From Pelargonium cotyledonis (Eukaryota > Streptophyta > Magnoliopsida > Geraniales > Geraniaceae), in contig JAYMTA010000151.1 of the NCBI GenBank assembly GCA_036897625.1, positions 1-36,994 of the forward strand: 36,994 bases of DNA, given 5' to 3'. Shown piece after piece: positions 23,926 to 35,400 of this stretch (the first letter of the stretch is position 1; each line of letters opens with the position of its first letter). The notes under the pieces are model-generated. The model saw only the letters and a program-made list of their open reading frames with translations, made no database searches and was not told the DNA's origin. Made by a program: the position numbers and the translations under genes.

Positions 23926-24293
23926 CATAATGCAATGCGGATTTTTGTGTCTGATCCGCTTGGCAGAGCAAGATGGAGGCGAGACAAATAGAATCAGAGG
24001 ACTAAGGAAGCTTGGCCTCCGGCGATGGATGAGCGAAGCCGGAGGACAACGCCACATATATGAAGCCGCATAAACAAAAAGGGGCCGAGGAAAATTGTGA
24101 TTTTTGAGAATTCGGGTTTGAATGAAAAATTGATGGGTTAAATTGGATATTGGGGGTAGAAGTGACTTTTTGACACATAATTGATTGTGTGATTATCAAA
24201 AAGAAGTGGGAATAACATAGGATAGTCAAAAGTGCGAAAAAAATTAATTTAGGGGTGCTAACTAAAATAATAGCATACCATAAGAGGTATATC

Positions 24294-24391
24294 TCCCTAG
24301 GGATGATGCAATGGTCAAGAGCACACATCTCCATGTGGGAAGTCGTGGATTCAAATCTCATTGTATCAGGTAGGGTGTAGTGGAGTTTAAA
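24294..24391 (+). mobile_element. Truncated tRNA-derived SINE, plus strand
   Basis: The head TCCCTAGGGATGATGCAATGG and the body ACACATCTCCATGTGGGA match the complete SINE at 24945-25097 in the opposite orientation. The B-box-like GGATTCAAATC is retained. Similarity stops after GGAGTTTAAA, so the 3' part is lost or replaced. Confidence 0.75.
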
Positions 24392-24932
24392 TAAATAAAA
24401 AGAGATCTATTTGTAATTACCACATTTAGGAAATAGCATTTTGACCTTCTTCTAATGAATTATTGTCAATGTACACCGGTACAATTTGACACTAGTCGAT
24501 CAAATTATATGTTAAACCAATTTGATCTAAGAATATTAAACATTTTAGTTATTAATAGACATCAATAAGCTCATACGTTGTTGGAGTATGAACATCGTTA
24601 TCGAACTCATAACTAAATATCTAAATATAAAATGTAGACATTAATGTTTGAGTTTAAGATAGTATTGAATACGACAGACAACTGATTGTTTGAAAAATAT
24701 TAAATACAAAAGTTGTGTTTTGAGAGCAACATGAGTATTTCACACACACTCTCACTATGAATAATTAAACAAAAAGCACTATAACCCTTCCCATTTGTCT
24801 AAATAATCAAGTTTAAGTGGGAATCAAGTTGTTACTAAGTGAAGAAATGAAAATAAGAATGATGGAGTTGTAATTCAAACACCATCAATGAGAAAATCAT
24901 TTCCAATTCCATTCTAAAATTATTAATCCAAG
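24392..24932. other. AT-rich spacer between SINE copies
   Basis: No gene, RNA gene or terminal repeat recognised. Confidence 0.5.
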
Positions 24933-24944
24933 CGCTAGTAGTCA

Positions 24945-25097
24945 AAAAAAAAAAAAAACTAACTAGTTGAGCTACACAATAGGTGGTAGCTCTCCCCTTT
25001 AAACCCCACCTCACCCCATCCGACACAATAAGATTTGAACCCACGACCTCCCACATGGAGATGTGTGTTCTTAATCATTGCGTCATCCCCTAGGGGA
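24945..25097 (-). mobile_element. Complete tRNA-derived SINE with poly(T) tail and perfect TSD
   Basis: Flanked by identical 12-bp direct repeats CGCTAGTAGTCA at 24933-24944 and 25098-25109. Read on the minus strand it starts TCCCCTAGGGGATGACGC, with an A-box-like segment (GACGCAATGATTAAG) and a B-box-like GGGTTCAAATCT (25042-25031), the internal RNA polymerase III promoter of tRNA-derived SINEs. It ends in a run of about 15 T (A on the plus strand), as in plant SINEs with oligo(T) tails. The identical duplication suggests recent insertion. Confidence 0.88.
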
Positions 25098-25109
25098 CGC
25101 TAGTAGTCA

Positions 25110-25812
25110 TTTACACTAGGTATGTTGGTTACAATTGGTAAAATGTCATGTGTACTGATACGTCTGACTCGAAACCTAAAAGTATCAGAGAGAACAAAAA
25201 TATACCTTTGTCTACTAGAACATTTTGCCAATCCCTAACTTACTAGGTTGGACCAATATGAGCCCGTGGCAAATTTTTTTATTCTTAATTTTGTAGTTTA
25301 ATATTAAATTTATACGAATAATAACCCAACATATATGATACTAGATTACTAATACAATTTCATGAATTTTTTGGACAGAGCATCCGAGTTATAAGATATA
25401 TTGTACACTTGGCTTGTATTTGTACAATTCACTTTATACAAATATTTGTGTAACATTATTCTTTATCAAATGTACAAAGGTTTCAATAATGCTCAAGAAT
25501 TAAGAAACCTCAATCTTGACAGAATAGACTAAGTTTTGAAGAATTTGAATATGTTTACTAAATTTGTTATGAATTAAAAATGGGTACAGAACATGACTAA
25601 TTTGACAAAAGTTTGTGCCCTGAAAATATAGGAGTACATTTTGTTCTCAACCATAATTCCATGAAGATTAAGAGAAACTAGAACTAGCTTTTACATTGAT
25701 CAGGAAAATGAAGCAGAATAAAAAGTAGTCTGTTACAGAATTGTAAGAAGGTACAAGAAAACAACACAATTTGGCATTCCCAGATGCAGGCAGAGATGTG
25801 CAACAGCTACAA
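25110..25812. other. Spacer between ASG1-family upstream region and bL35c 3' end
   Basis: AT-rich, no gene found. The part nearest 25812 is presumably the bL35c 3' UTR. Confidence 0.5.
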
Positions 25813-28800
25813 TCACTTGGCATTTCTATTTACTTTCAAATATGGCAACGCATTGATCACATTGTCATAATCACTCCTGTTAACCAGTTGCTGCACACAC
25901 GTAACAAAGCTCGTTAATATAAACTACAACCATGAGGAAATGATTTCGGATTTATAACACAAAGGGTATCGTTGATCCAAAACGTTCTTTAAATGTTTCA
26001 CTTCCTCAACTCAATCTTAGTCGGAGACTGTCAATGTTCTATAAAAATGATAAAAGTTGACTGATTTGGAAGAGGGTGCATTCCACAAACATATGAAATT
26101 TTAGAGTCCCTTGAGGAAAAAAGGGTTCCCCTACAAATTCCAAACTAAGAACTTTATTTTCATATATGATAATGGGTGCAGCAAGGAGCAAACTTAACCA
26201 CTAACAAAAAGAAAACTGATAACGAATGAGACTGCAGAGAAAACACAGAACAAAATGAAGTTATGGAGGAGTTTATTACAACTTATGAAGAATCTAGTTT
26301 AAAGATCCAATGTATGATGAAAACTTCTCTTTGAGACCAGTAAAATTTCTCTGGAGTCCTCATCACATTGCAAGAGAAAAATGTCTTCTTTTATTTGCCA
26401 AAAAAAGAGAGAAGAAATATCTCTTCTGGCACACCAGCATTCAAATAACAACAGCTTCCACCCCCTGATGGCTGATGGAAAAGTTTTTATTTTTATTTTT
26501 AACTAAAGTGGTTTCCAGATTTTTCACAAATTGTTTAAAAGAAACCTACTTAAATTTATGACTAACTTATTAACTCCAGATGTAAATTCCAAAGTTGCAA
26601 AAGAGACTTGCTGAAGTTTATCCCCACAAATAACATTTTAATGAAACTATTCTCATACTGTAAATTGCCACTATTTTCCCACAATTTAAGAAATTCATCA
26701 TTCTATGTTGTCTTTTTTCTATTGAAATGATAAGTATTTTTTCCATGATTGACATTTCCAGAATATTTAAACGCAGTGTACTTAAGAGGTTAGCCAAAAA
26801 CAGAGCTTATTCTTATTCTGAATCTAATGAATGAAGTCAATGAACCCACTGACAATTCTAGATATTGTGTCCCTGATAAAAGAAAACCATCTTGTTAAAT
26901 AAAATTTATTGTTAATTTACAATCTATAAGCCTTGCACCTATCTTTCATTAGCCTAGAAAACGATTACAACAGAATTTCTAGATAAGTTTTATGATGGGT
27001 GCTAGAGAAGAAAGGGATAAACCTTAAATAAATTCGTTTAATAAGATATACATATGAAGGAGCATCAACTAGTGTAAGAACGAGTAAGGGTATCACAATA
27101 AAATTTCCTATAACAATAGATTGCATTAAATATGCTTGGTAATCCATTGAATTAAAGAAAAATAAACTGGAGTTGGAAGATACGGATATTCTTAAAAGTG
27201 ATCATTTGAAATAAATTCGATTTATAATTCAAATGGAATGAGAGATAGAAGGGGATATTAAGAATGAGATAAGTGCATGAGAGTGAGGTAGAGGGCTCCA
27301 AAGCTTTTATCATCTAAGTGATATATAAATCCTTTGAAAGCTGAAGGACGAGTTTTTTAGGGTAGTTATACAGCTAGCTATGTTGTATGATTGTGAATGC
27401 AAGGCTCTAAAGCCATAAGATGGGGTTGATAGAGATGAAAATGGTTTAATAGACATGGTAACACTATGAAGGATAAAGATCAGGAATAAAGATATAAGCA
27501 AAAGAGTTGGGTAATTTCAATTCAAGATAAAATGGAGAAAAACTGCCTAAAGTGAATCGGAAATGTGCAGCAATCAGGTCGTAACATTCTCCCCTGCCCA
27601 TTTTGCAATCATTGTCGTGGATAAGTATTCTGTATTCTCATTGTTTCCCTGCGACAAATCCTCAGCCTTCTTTGCAGATCTCCACTGTTAGGCCTCCATA
27701 CTAACATATCCCAGCCAAACTGTGTCCCTCAGGGCGCACCTTTACAGTGCCAGGCCATTATCTGTCCTCCTAGGATTTTCCTAGAAGGATCAAGTCCTCC
27801 TCATATATATAATGTTCACCTAACATAGCACATGATGCTCGTCCCCACACCTCTATCCTGTTTCACCAACGATTGTCACAAGGGCGCTTGACCCATATAT
27901 TCTTCACACGGATACACATCACCATTGTTCGATTATGAATGTCAGACACAGGTGGTAACAAGTGCTTCCCTGAACTCGCACTTCCAACATGATCTAAATT
28001 TCTCAAATACCACTTTGATATCACTTTGCCTAGTTAGGAAAGAAATGATTAACATTGGACCAACACTTGGTGTAATAGCATGTTACCAATTTATTAGGCA
28101 ACAAGAATCCACCATTAAGGAGGTAATAAGGAGTATGATGAATTTTCTTATCCCATCAATAATACTAAAAGTCTCTGTCTATATCTTGCACTCATTTACC
28201 TTCCCCACTTTAGCTTACTCTAAGGTTAAGTTGTATGGTTTAAGGAGTAACTGACACATCCTAAACTTAAATCAAGCACAAACACAGGACACTTAGCAAA
28301 ACAGGCCACTATTTGATACGCTAAGTCAGTCAGACAAAGAAATAGCCAAGTGTATGAAAGTAAAAGCGAGAGCAAGAGTGATCAAGGGAGTTTACTATTA
28401 TAAAAGCTTATTGTACAGAAAATGGGAATTGAACTTACAAAAGGAGTATGAACCTATTATACTAGTGTCCAACTCCTTAAGGACTCTTCCTTTTGGAAAC
28501 AAAAATAAGAACTCCTTAATTAATCCTATGTGCTAATTGATTACTTCATGGCTTATTTAAGCTTAACAGCTAAGTATGTCTTATTGAACTACCACCTCTA
28601 ATTACAAGTTTATGGCTCATGCTTATTATATCTAGCACATGCTTGATCTTCCCTAAGCAAAGAGGTTGTGGAGGCTGGTCTTGCTGCCTCCACCATGGCA
28701 TGCCATCTGGTACTTCTTTGTCGAGAAGTCAGAAGTCTTCCAAAATGCATGTTGGTTGAGGCATTCTATTCTGCCTAACTGCTCACAATGCCATTGTCGT

Positions 28801-30447
28801 TACTCTTGCTTTGGAATGAGGCCATCCACGGAGATTTTTTCCGCTTTCTCTCAGACCGTGACAGTAGGGAGGTTAGTGAACTCGTGAGGAAAAGTAAGAG
28901 AGTTTAGTTAGGATAAAACTAAAAGGGGTAAGGGTGGGTGGGCCTTAAATAAACATGGAAAGAAGTAGAAAGAAAATATGTGATAACACGTGTCATAACG
29001 AAGAAGATAACATGACATAGAATGGAGTGGAGAACAAAAAATGAGTAGAGATCCATATAGGAGAACAAAGAATAGATGAATATTCTATATGGTGTCAAAA
29101 TATAATTAAAATACATTGATATCCCTTTTTATTCTTCCTCTTAGGATAACAATGACAGCAATTAGTTAGAAAGTTGCAACCCTAAATGAAACCAACCTTT
29201 AACGCAAGTTAAAAGACAATATAACCATTTACACAAAAAAGACTATATGAATGAAAGGCTTGCATAAAATTCTTCTAGAGCTAAGAATATAACAGTGGGT
29301 AATAGAGGATGAAAGAGTATCAACATCTAACAATCTAACTATATCAAGGCTGAGGATAATGAAGATGCCTTCAACAACAAGGTCACTGTGCTGTGTGCCA
29401 ATAGTTTTGAAATGACAGTTCAATTTTAATGTCTTAACACTTACTTGGGACAAGAATCATACTCTTCTCACCAGAATAAACCCAAATATATATGATAGCA
29501 AATAAATGGATCCTTCCCATTGTTCTCTTTGATCCAACAGAATAGACTAGCTCTCATGCTTACAAAATACTCGGCACAAAAATTTGGCCAAACATGAATT
29601 CAATCAGAATTTCCTACTATTAAGAAATTAAGATTGCAAGGTCAGACATCGAGGTAAACATAGAAAAGAAAGCTTACCATCTTTGAGAGACGCTTCTTTC
29701 TCTTAGTATTCTTCTTTCCCAGCAAATGTTGCTTCCCTGCTCCCCTCCGCACTATCTTCCCTCTGCCGGTCACCCTGAATCGCTTTGCTGAAGCCTATCA
29801 ACAAAAATTCCAATAAACAATAAGAAACAAACCACCTTTCAATATGAGAGAAAATGTCAAAATGTATCTTAAGCGTGCCAGGATTGGCCACGATATACCA
29901 TTCTATATTCAAAAGGAACTACATTGATAACTCTTGTCCATGAAAAGTAATGCAAACATAGCATTGCTATTCAAGGAAAGAGCAATAATTCAAATATTAC
30001 AAAACTAAACAAGAAATATTCAATTTTAACCCATGTTCAAAATCTAAAACAGCAACCTTATGGTAAAACAAAACACAATCTTTCCATTCGTTCTCACATT
30101 TTTCGAGGAAGCAAACACACGGTAGCAGAGTTCACCAAAACCCCCAATTCGTAAAGGAAACAAGAGAAAACGAGAGAAAGAGAGAAACTTACTTTGTGGG
30201 TTTTCATTTTGTAGCCTTTGGCAGCTACAATGGTGAGAGAACGAGGATTCTGAGTCGGGAAAATCTTGCAACGAGTCAAGGAAAGAGAAGGCGAGGAGCC
30301 AAACCCAGATACGTTTTGGCAGAAACTGAGTTTGAGGAAGTTGGCGTTGGGGTTTAGAGAGACGAATTGGACTGAGGTGCGAGAGAGTCGAGTGGGAGAT
30401 GGGAATAATTTCAAAGTAAACGGCAGTGTGGCCGTTGCACAAGCCAT
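25813..30447 (-). CDS. RPL35: Chloroplast ribosomal protein bL35c precursor
   Basis: Exons in transcript order are 30447-30193, 29794-29678 and 25890-25813, giving 149 residues. The product is a nuclear-encoded subunit of the 50S plastid ribosome. Residues 1 to about 74 are a typical transit peptide, Ser/Thr/Arg-rich and poor in acidic residues, ending near LTIVAAKG. The mature part has the basic bL35 signature: [20 protein letters not shown] across the exon 1-2 junction, then [20 protein letters not shown]. The last exon encodes [20 protein letters not shown], the conserved eukaryotic-plastid C-terminus. Length and exon order fit the family (about 145 residues in Arabidopsis). Intron 2 is very long (25891-29677, 3.8 kb) for so small a gene and contains retroelement-like debris; the rest of it is AT-rich with nothing recognised. 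Confidence 0.95.
27300..28863 (-). mobile_element. LTR-retrotransposon-like relic inside bL35c intron 2
   Basis: Read on the minus strand, a purine tract GGGCAGGGGAGAA is followed at 27586 by TGTTACGACC. That is the usual polypurine-tract-to-LTR junction of plant Ty3-like elements. About 430 bp upstream, TGATATCAAAGT (28023-28012) weakly resembles the initiator-Met primer-binding site TGGTATCAGAGC. A possible LTR start TGTCACGGTC lies at 28863. The two presumed LTRs do not align well by eye and no pol domain is visible, so this is a relic or a composite, and its boundaries are rough. Confidence 0.35.
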
Positions 30448-30968
30448 TTTAGGCTCTGCTTGTGAAGAAGAAGAAGAAGCTGTGTTTATGTGGTGAATGG
30501 TGATGAGATAGATAGGGATAGAGGAGTGGATAAATTGACGATTTATGGCAGTTAAGGACATTGCGTCCTCATGGACTGCAATAAGCGCGCGGCTTAATGG
30601 GTTTGGATTATATGGGGTCGCAGATCGCAATTCATGTTACAAATCCCTATTTTTTTTTTAATAACCAAATGTAACAATTGAGATAAGAACTTGAGACGGA
30701 ACGTTATTGTTGTGAAGTGGTGTAAGAGGATGGGAAGTATATTCGTGTAAGATAGTTTAAAATAGAAGGGAATTCGCCAATTTATATACTCCTACAAATG
30801 AGTCATAAAACTTATCCATACATATTTTGCAACTTTTGATCAACCTTGTCTTCTTTTATTAAGACAAACCACTATCTTTAATTCTATGTAGCCATGGTGG
30901 TTTTATTTACGGGTAACTTTTGATTGATTAATGCTTGAGTTAATTTTAGTGCGCATAGGCTGAATTGT
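30448..30968. other. Upstream region of bL35c
   Basis: Holds the presumed 5' UTR and promoter of bL35c (minus strand). CATATAATCC near 30609-30618 is a weak TATA candidate on the minus strand. Beyond 30640 the sequence is AT-rich spacer with no gene. Confidence 0.4.
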
Positions 30969-30980
30969 GCACTTCAAGTT

Positions 30981-31869
30981 TTTTTTTTTAGCAAAATGAA
31001 AGATATTTTATTGAGGACAGCACATCGGTACAAAAAAAATACGTAACAAAGAAAAACAAAAAACAAGCAAACAAAACTAACCAACTAAGGAAAAGAAACC
31101 GACTAAACGAAACACATATTATAGACTGAATACTAGACGTCCTATTATAAACTGAATACTAGACGTTCTAGACAAAATCAAAGAGGCTGGGAAACAAGAA
31201 ACATGGGTACTAAGAAACCCTTTCCACACACAAACCCACCCCTCCCCCGCTTTGCCTAACCCCACCATTTGCCACACCGACTACTCCCTAAGAACCAGAC
31301 CTCTAAAAAACGTTGACGCGTCGTGACCTGGTCCTACCACGACGCCAATAGTTCCCGCTATCACGGGTCTTAGCGAACCTGAACAGCCAGGTTCATATCA
31401 TGCACCTGATTTGGCCCCCCATTCTTCGATCCATCTGGTCGAGCCAGCATCACCCTCAACCCATCGCATACCGTTGCTACTCCACTACCGCCATGACAAG
31501 GTTGTTCGGAAAATCAAACCTCAACCTGGCGCCTGCCGCCACTAGCCCACTACTTCGTTACCGCTTCCTTGCCCTATATTGCTCTAAGCCATTGACGTCA
31601 AAAAACCAGCAGAACAGCGGCGAGCTCCTCCTATACTCGTCCACCCCAAGTCAAATCTCCCTTCACAAAACTCTGATCTGCCTTCACAAATCCCCACCAC
31701 TCATCCTTGTAGAAACCCGCTAATCTTTCTTCACCGTCGCTCAGAACAGACCTCCGCTCATCGGAGAAACACCACAAATCTACCGCCGCCACAAATACCC
31801 TCTGGTTTTAGCTCTCCCTTGAGAGGACCACCGCCAGGGCTTTCTCAAGCCACACTATGAAACAACGTC
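30981..31869 (-). mobile_element. LINE-derived non-autonomous insertion with perfect 12-bp TSD
   Basis: Identical GCACTTCAAGTT repeats flank it at 30969-30980 and 31870-31881. On the minus strand it ends CAATAAAATATCTTTCATTT followed by TGCT and a poly(A) tract, typical of a plant LINE 3' end. The first two thirds, from 31869 to about 31230, are GC-rich like LINE leaders. No ORF1 or ORF2 motif was found in about 889 bp, so it moved by LINE machinery supplied in trans or is an internally deleted LINE. The perfect duplication indicates a young insertion. Confidence 0.82.
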
Positions 31870-31881
31870 GCACTTCAAGTT

Positions 31882-32442
31882 AATAGTTGCTGGTATTCGA
31901 TGATTTTGAATTTTTTTATTTGATTTAGATTGATAATATAATATGTGAATATTTTGGGTGGCCTAAACATGGAGTATTGAAATCTTTATTGTTTTAATTC
32001 TAATAATTGTAATTGTTTACATCAACCATTTACTATAAATGGGTAAAAAAATATAAAAACAAAATTAAATTAGATAAGACATTTTTGTAATAAGAAATAA
32101 TTGTATATCCAATTCAGCGTTATTTTAACTCGACTCTATCTTGTCATCAAACATCAGATAAAACAGTATAATGTAAAAGAAAGCCAGACACTTGTTTTAG
32201 GACGGAGATAGAGCGCGACGAGACTGGGCTTTTTCGATAATAACTGTGACTATGGATACAACTGATATTACAAACAATTCTGTTATAGGTTAGACAACCA
32301 AACTCATTTAACTGGACAACAATTCTGTTTGAACATAAACCTTATGAACAGAAGTAACTGGCTACTCCAGGAAGAAAAAATAGTCCTTCACCACCATGAG
32401 CTGCTTCTCTTTGAACCTTCAAATTCATATCTATATGCTATG
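31882..32442. other. Spacer downstream of NUP43
   Basis: AT-rich, with the presumed NUP43 3' UTR at its upper end. No gene found. Confidence 0.5.
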
Positions 32443-35400
32443 CTATGGTCTAGTCACTATAGCTATAGATTCCCATTCTAAACTACAAATCACATCCTGC
32501 ATGACAAAACAAGGCACCATAAGAAATAGTTTCACTCCCATAGATCAAAAGTCAAAACATATTCGTAATTTACAGTTCCAACTTACCGAAGGATTCTGCC
32601 GGTCAATGTCAAAGCTGTTAATTGCGCATGGTTCAGCCAATAGCTCGGTAGGAACTTCTCCTATACAGTTCGATACAACATACTAGATCATTCTAGATCC
32701 AAGAAACACAATATAAACATATCAATTTGGCAAATACTGCCCATTACATATCAGTTGCAACAACTCTATACCTTGTTCAACAACAGCAAGGATGCCGTCT
32801 TCAGAACAGATCATAACAGGTAATATCCTCGAGGAAGAGATGTTTGAAAACTTTGCATAGCGGTCATACTGAACCTCCCAAACGTCACTTTCAGATAGTG
32901 AACGGTTTACTGCCTCCCCATACCCAACACCAGAAAGAATAATTGGTTCTTGCTGTCTTCTAAGATCCCAGGCCAATACAGTACCACTAGATCCCCCTGC
33001 CTATAAATACAAGAGAACTATCAAAATATTAGACTTAGTATTCACTTATTAAGTCAAATTGAGAAAGATGTTCCTACTTATGTATATCCATGGAAAACCA
33101 GGAAAGAAAGTTCATATTCTTTCTGTCCCAAACTAATTGTTCACTTCCCATTTTTTTGTGAAGATTAAGGATAGTTAGTTAGGGTTAAATTTTTACCTTG
33201 TATACACCCTAATGTGCTCTTGTTGTAACAAACTCAAGGGCTTAACCAACTTATCTTGAGGATATTGTGGATAATTCATACATAGTTAACTAACCAAAAT
33301 AGAAAGTGGACAATAATTTTGGAAATTTTTTGTAGATTAAATGGACAATTATTTTGGGATGGAGAGGGTATTTATTAAAGCATAAAGCTATTACGTATAT
33401 ACACATCATGGTTCTGTAGGAAAAGTATTTAAATATTTAAAATAAATCTAGAGAATTAATATTTCGACTCCAATAACGCTAAGCTTTCGTAATATTAAAC
33501 ATTCATCTCATGCTTACACATTTTCGTAAAAAGAAAAAACGTAGACAATCTCCACTAGTGAAATAGTGCATAAACATGACATTTATCCATCGATCAAGCT
33601 GCACGCAAGAAAATCACGCATGGGGATTTTCACCAGTCAAATGAAATGCTATACAAACTTATTCAGTAATATAGCAGACCATAATTAAGTGCAATTGCAT
33701 GAGTAATGCAAAGGCAATAAGCTGTTCTGTGATTGGAAACATGAAGACAACCGGTTATACCTAAAGCTCGTATCCCCTGAAAATAAATATTTTTTTTACA
33801 ATATCGGTATCATTCTCAGAGCCCATCATGATCAACTTACAGACAAATATTATCTGATATCTTACCCTACTCATTGTTGCATGCTTTAGAAGATATGAGC
33901 TTCAACAAGAGGGAAATTGGACATTTATTATAACTAAAGAAATGTATTGTCACAAAGATTTTATATGTAAAGTGGCAATACAGTAACAAGAAACTTCAGT
34001 TGACACAAAAGTGTGGAGGAAGCCATCTTACCAGACAGGTGTGCTTCCTTGATGGATGAATATCAATAGCGTGCACAATCCCAGAATTTCCTTGAGCCCT
34101 GCAACATTCCCAGTTAATACTGACCAAACTTCTTGGTGCAAAATTTGGAAAGCATTGTTAAGCTTACAGTAATAGCCAAGACGGGTCACAGGTCATTTGC
34201 ACTTCAATGTACCCTTGTTAAAGAATGCAGAATTGCAGAGCCTCAAAGCAAACAAGAAATGAACAGATGCAGATGCTATGTGAATTTGGCTAAACCCACC
34301 TCTTTTTCCCCACTTCTTACGATAAGAGAAAATGATGTAAGCATTTCAAATCATTCATTTGGAATACAATATGCTCAAAATAACACCTGTCATAATAGCT
34401 ATTATACAATAATAATATAACAGCACGAATATGAAAGTGCACAGCAGTGGAAACCATTCAAACACTGATCATTGACCACATAACTACTACCTTTTATGCT
34501 TCAAGGCTCCTCTATTGACAGCCAGATGCGCAAAACCATTGTCTAACCGCACAAAATAAATTATCCAACTCCACAACATTTGATCTACAACCAACTTAAT
34601 AGTTTGAGATGCTTACTAATGAGCATTACCACCTATGAAGCACTGATTTGCCATTTTGGTGACAAATCGCGTCGGATTTGTTTGTTGAACAAGTGCAGTT
34701 GAATCTTATCATTTGAAAAATATAAATGCTTGTTTAGTTTGAACTTATGTTCTCAATAGTTTGCAATGAGCAACAACTTATCATGTTGAAAATGAAGATA
34801 ATTGCAACAGCAATTTTTTTTTTCTTTTTCTTTGTAACAAATAAAACTTGGAGTTTAATTTGATATATTTGTCGTCAAATTTGACTTAAATATAACTAGA
34901 AACTATAAGTTCATATTGGCACATATAAAATATTTTTAAATTATAAAATTAACGGGTCCATTTTGCCAGCTCTACTCATGACATATCTAGTCTTATGTTT
35001 TTTTACATGATGAATCATGTGTTAGAATATGTTCCGTATCTGCCTCTGAATTGGTGCTTCATAGAATATGACAGATGGCACGCCATAATGGCTATAACAT
35101 TCTCTCATTAAGTAAGTGAACTAGCAAGATAAAATATAAGATGTTAACTTTCACTCATACTTTTACAGGTTAAAGTTTTGGGATGTCATCAAACCTAGTA
35201 TAAAAGGAAGAGAAAGAAATTGTCTTGCAATGTACTTTGTAGTTAAGGTTTCAATCTCCACAACAAATCATATGAGTGAAGCTTTAACAAGAGATAACAA
35301 CCTGGTGCTAGAAGAGAATTAGAAGAAGATAGTGACTTCTTCCAAATAATACTTATTAGTATTGGGTTTGGATGATTACCTCTCATAATTATATCAAATC

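Noticed and set aside
24945-25097. Possible tRNA gene from the A/B-box-like sequence
   Set aside because: No cloverleaf or acceptor stem can be drawn; target duplications and an oligo(T) tail make it a SINE.
28666-28887. 73-codon frame in the bL35c intron
   Set aside because: It falls in the LTR-like relic and shows no known domain.
31400-31723. 107-codon plus-strand frame
   Set aside because: Antisense to the GC-rich leader of the LINE-derived insertion.
32396-32686. 96-codon plus-strand frame
   Set aside because: It lies antisense over the last two NUP43 exons, which are supported by splice sites and conserved protein sequence.
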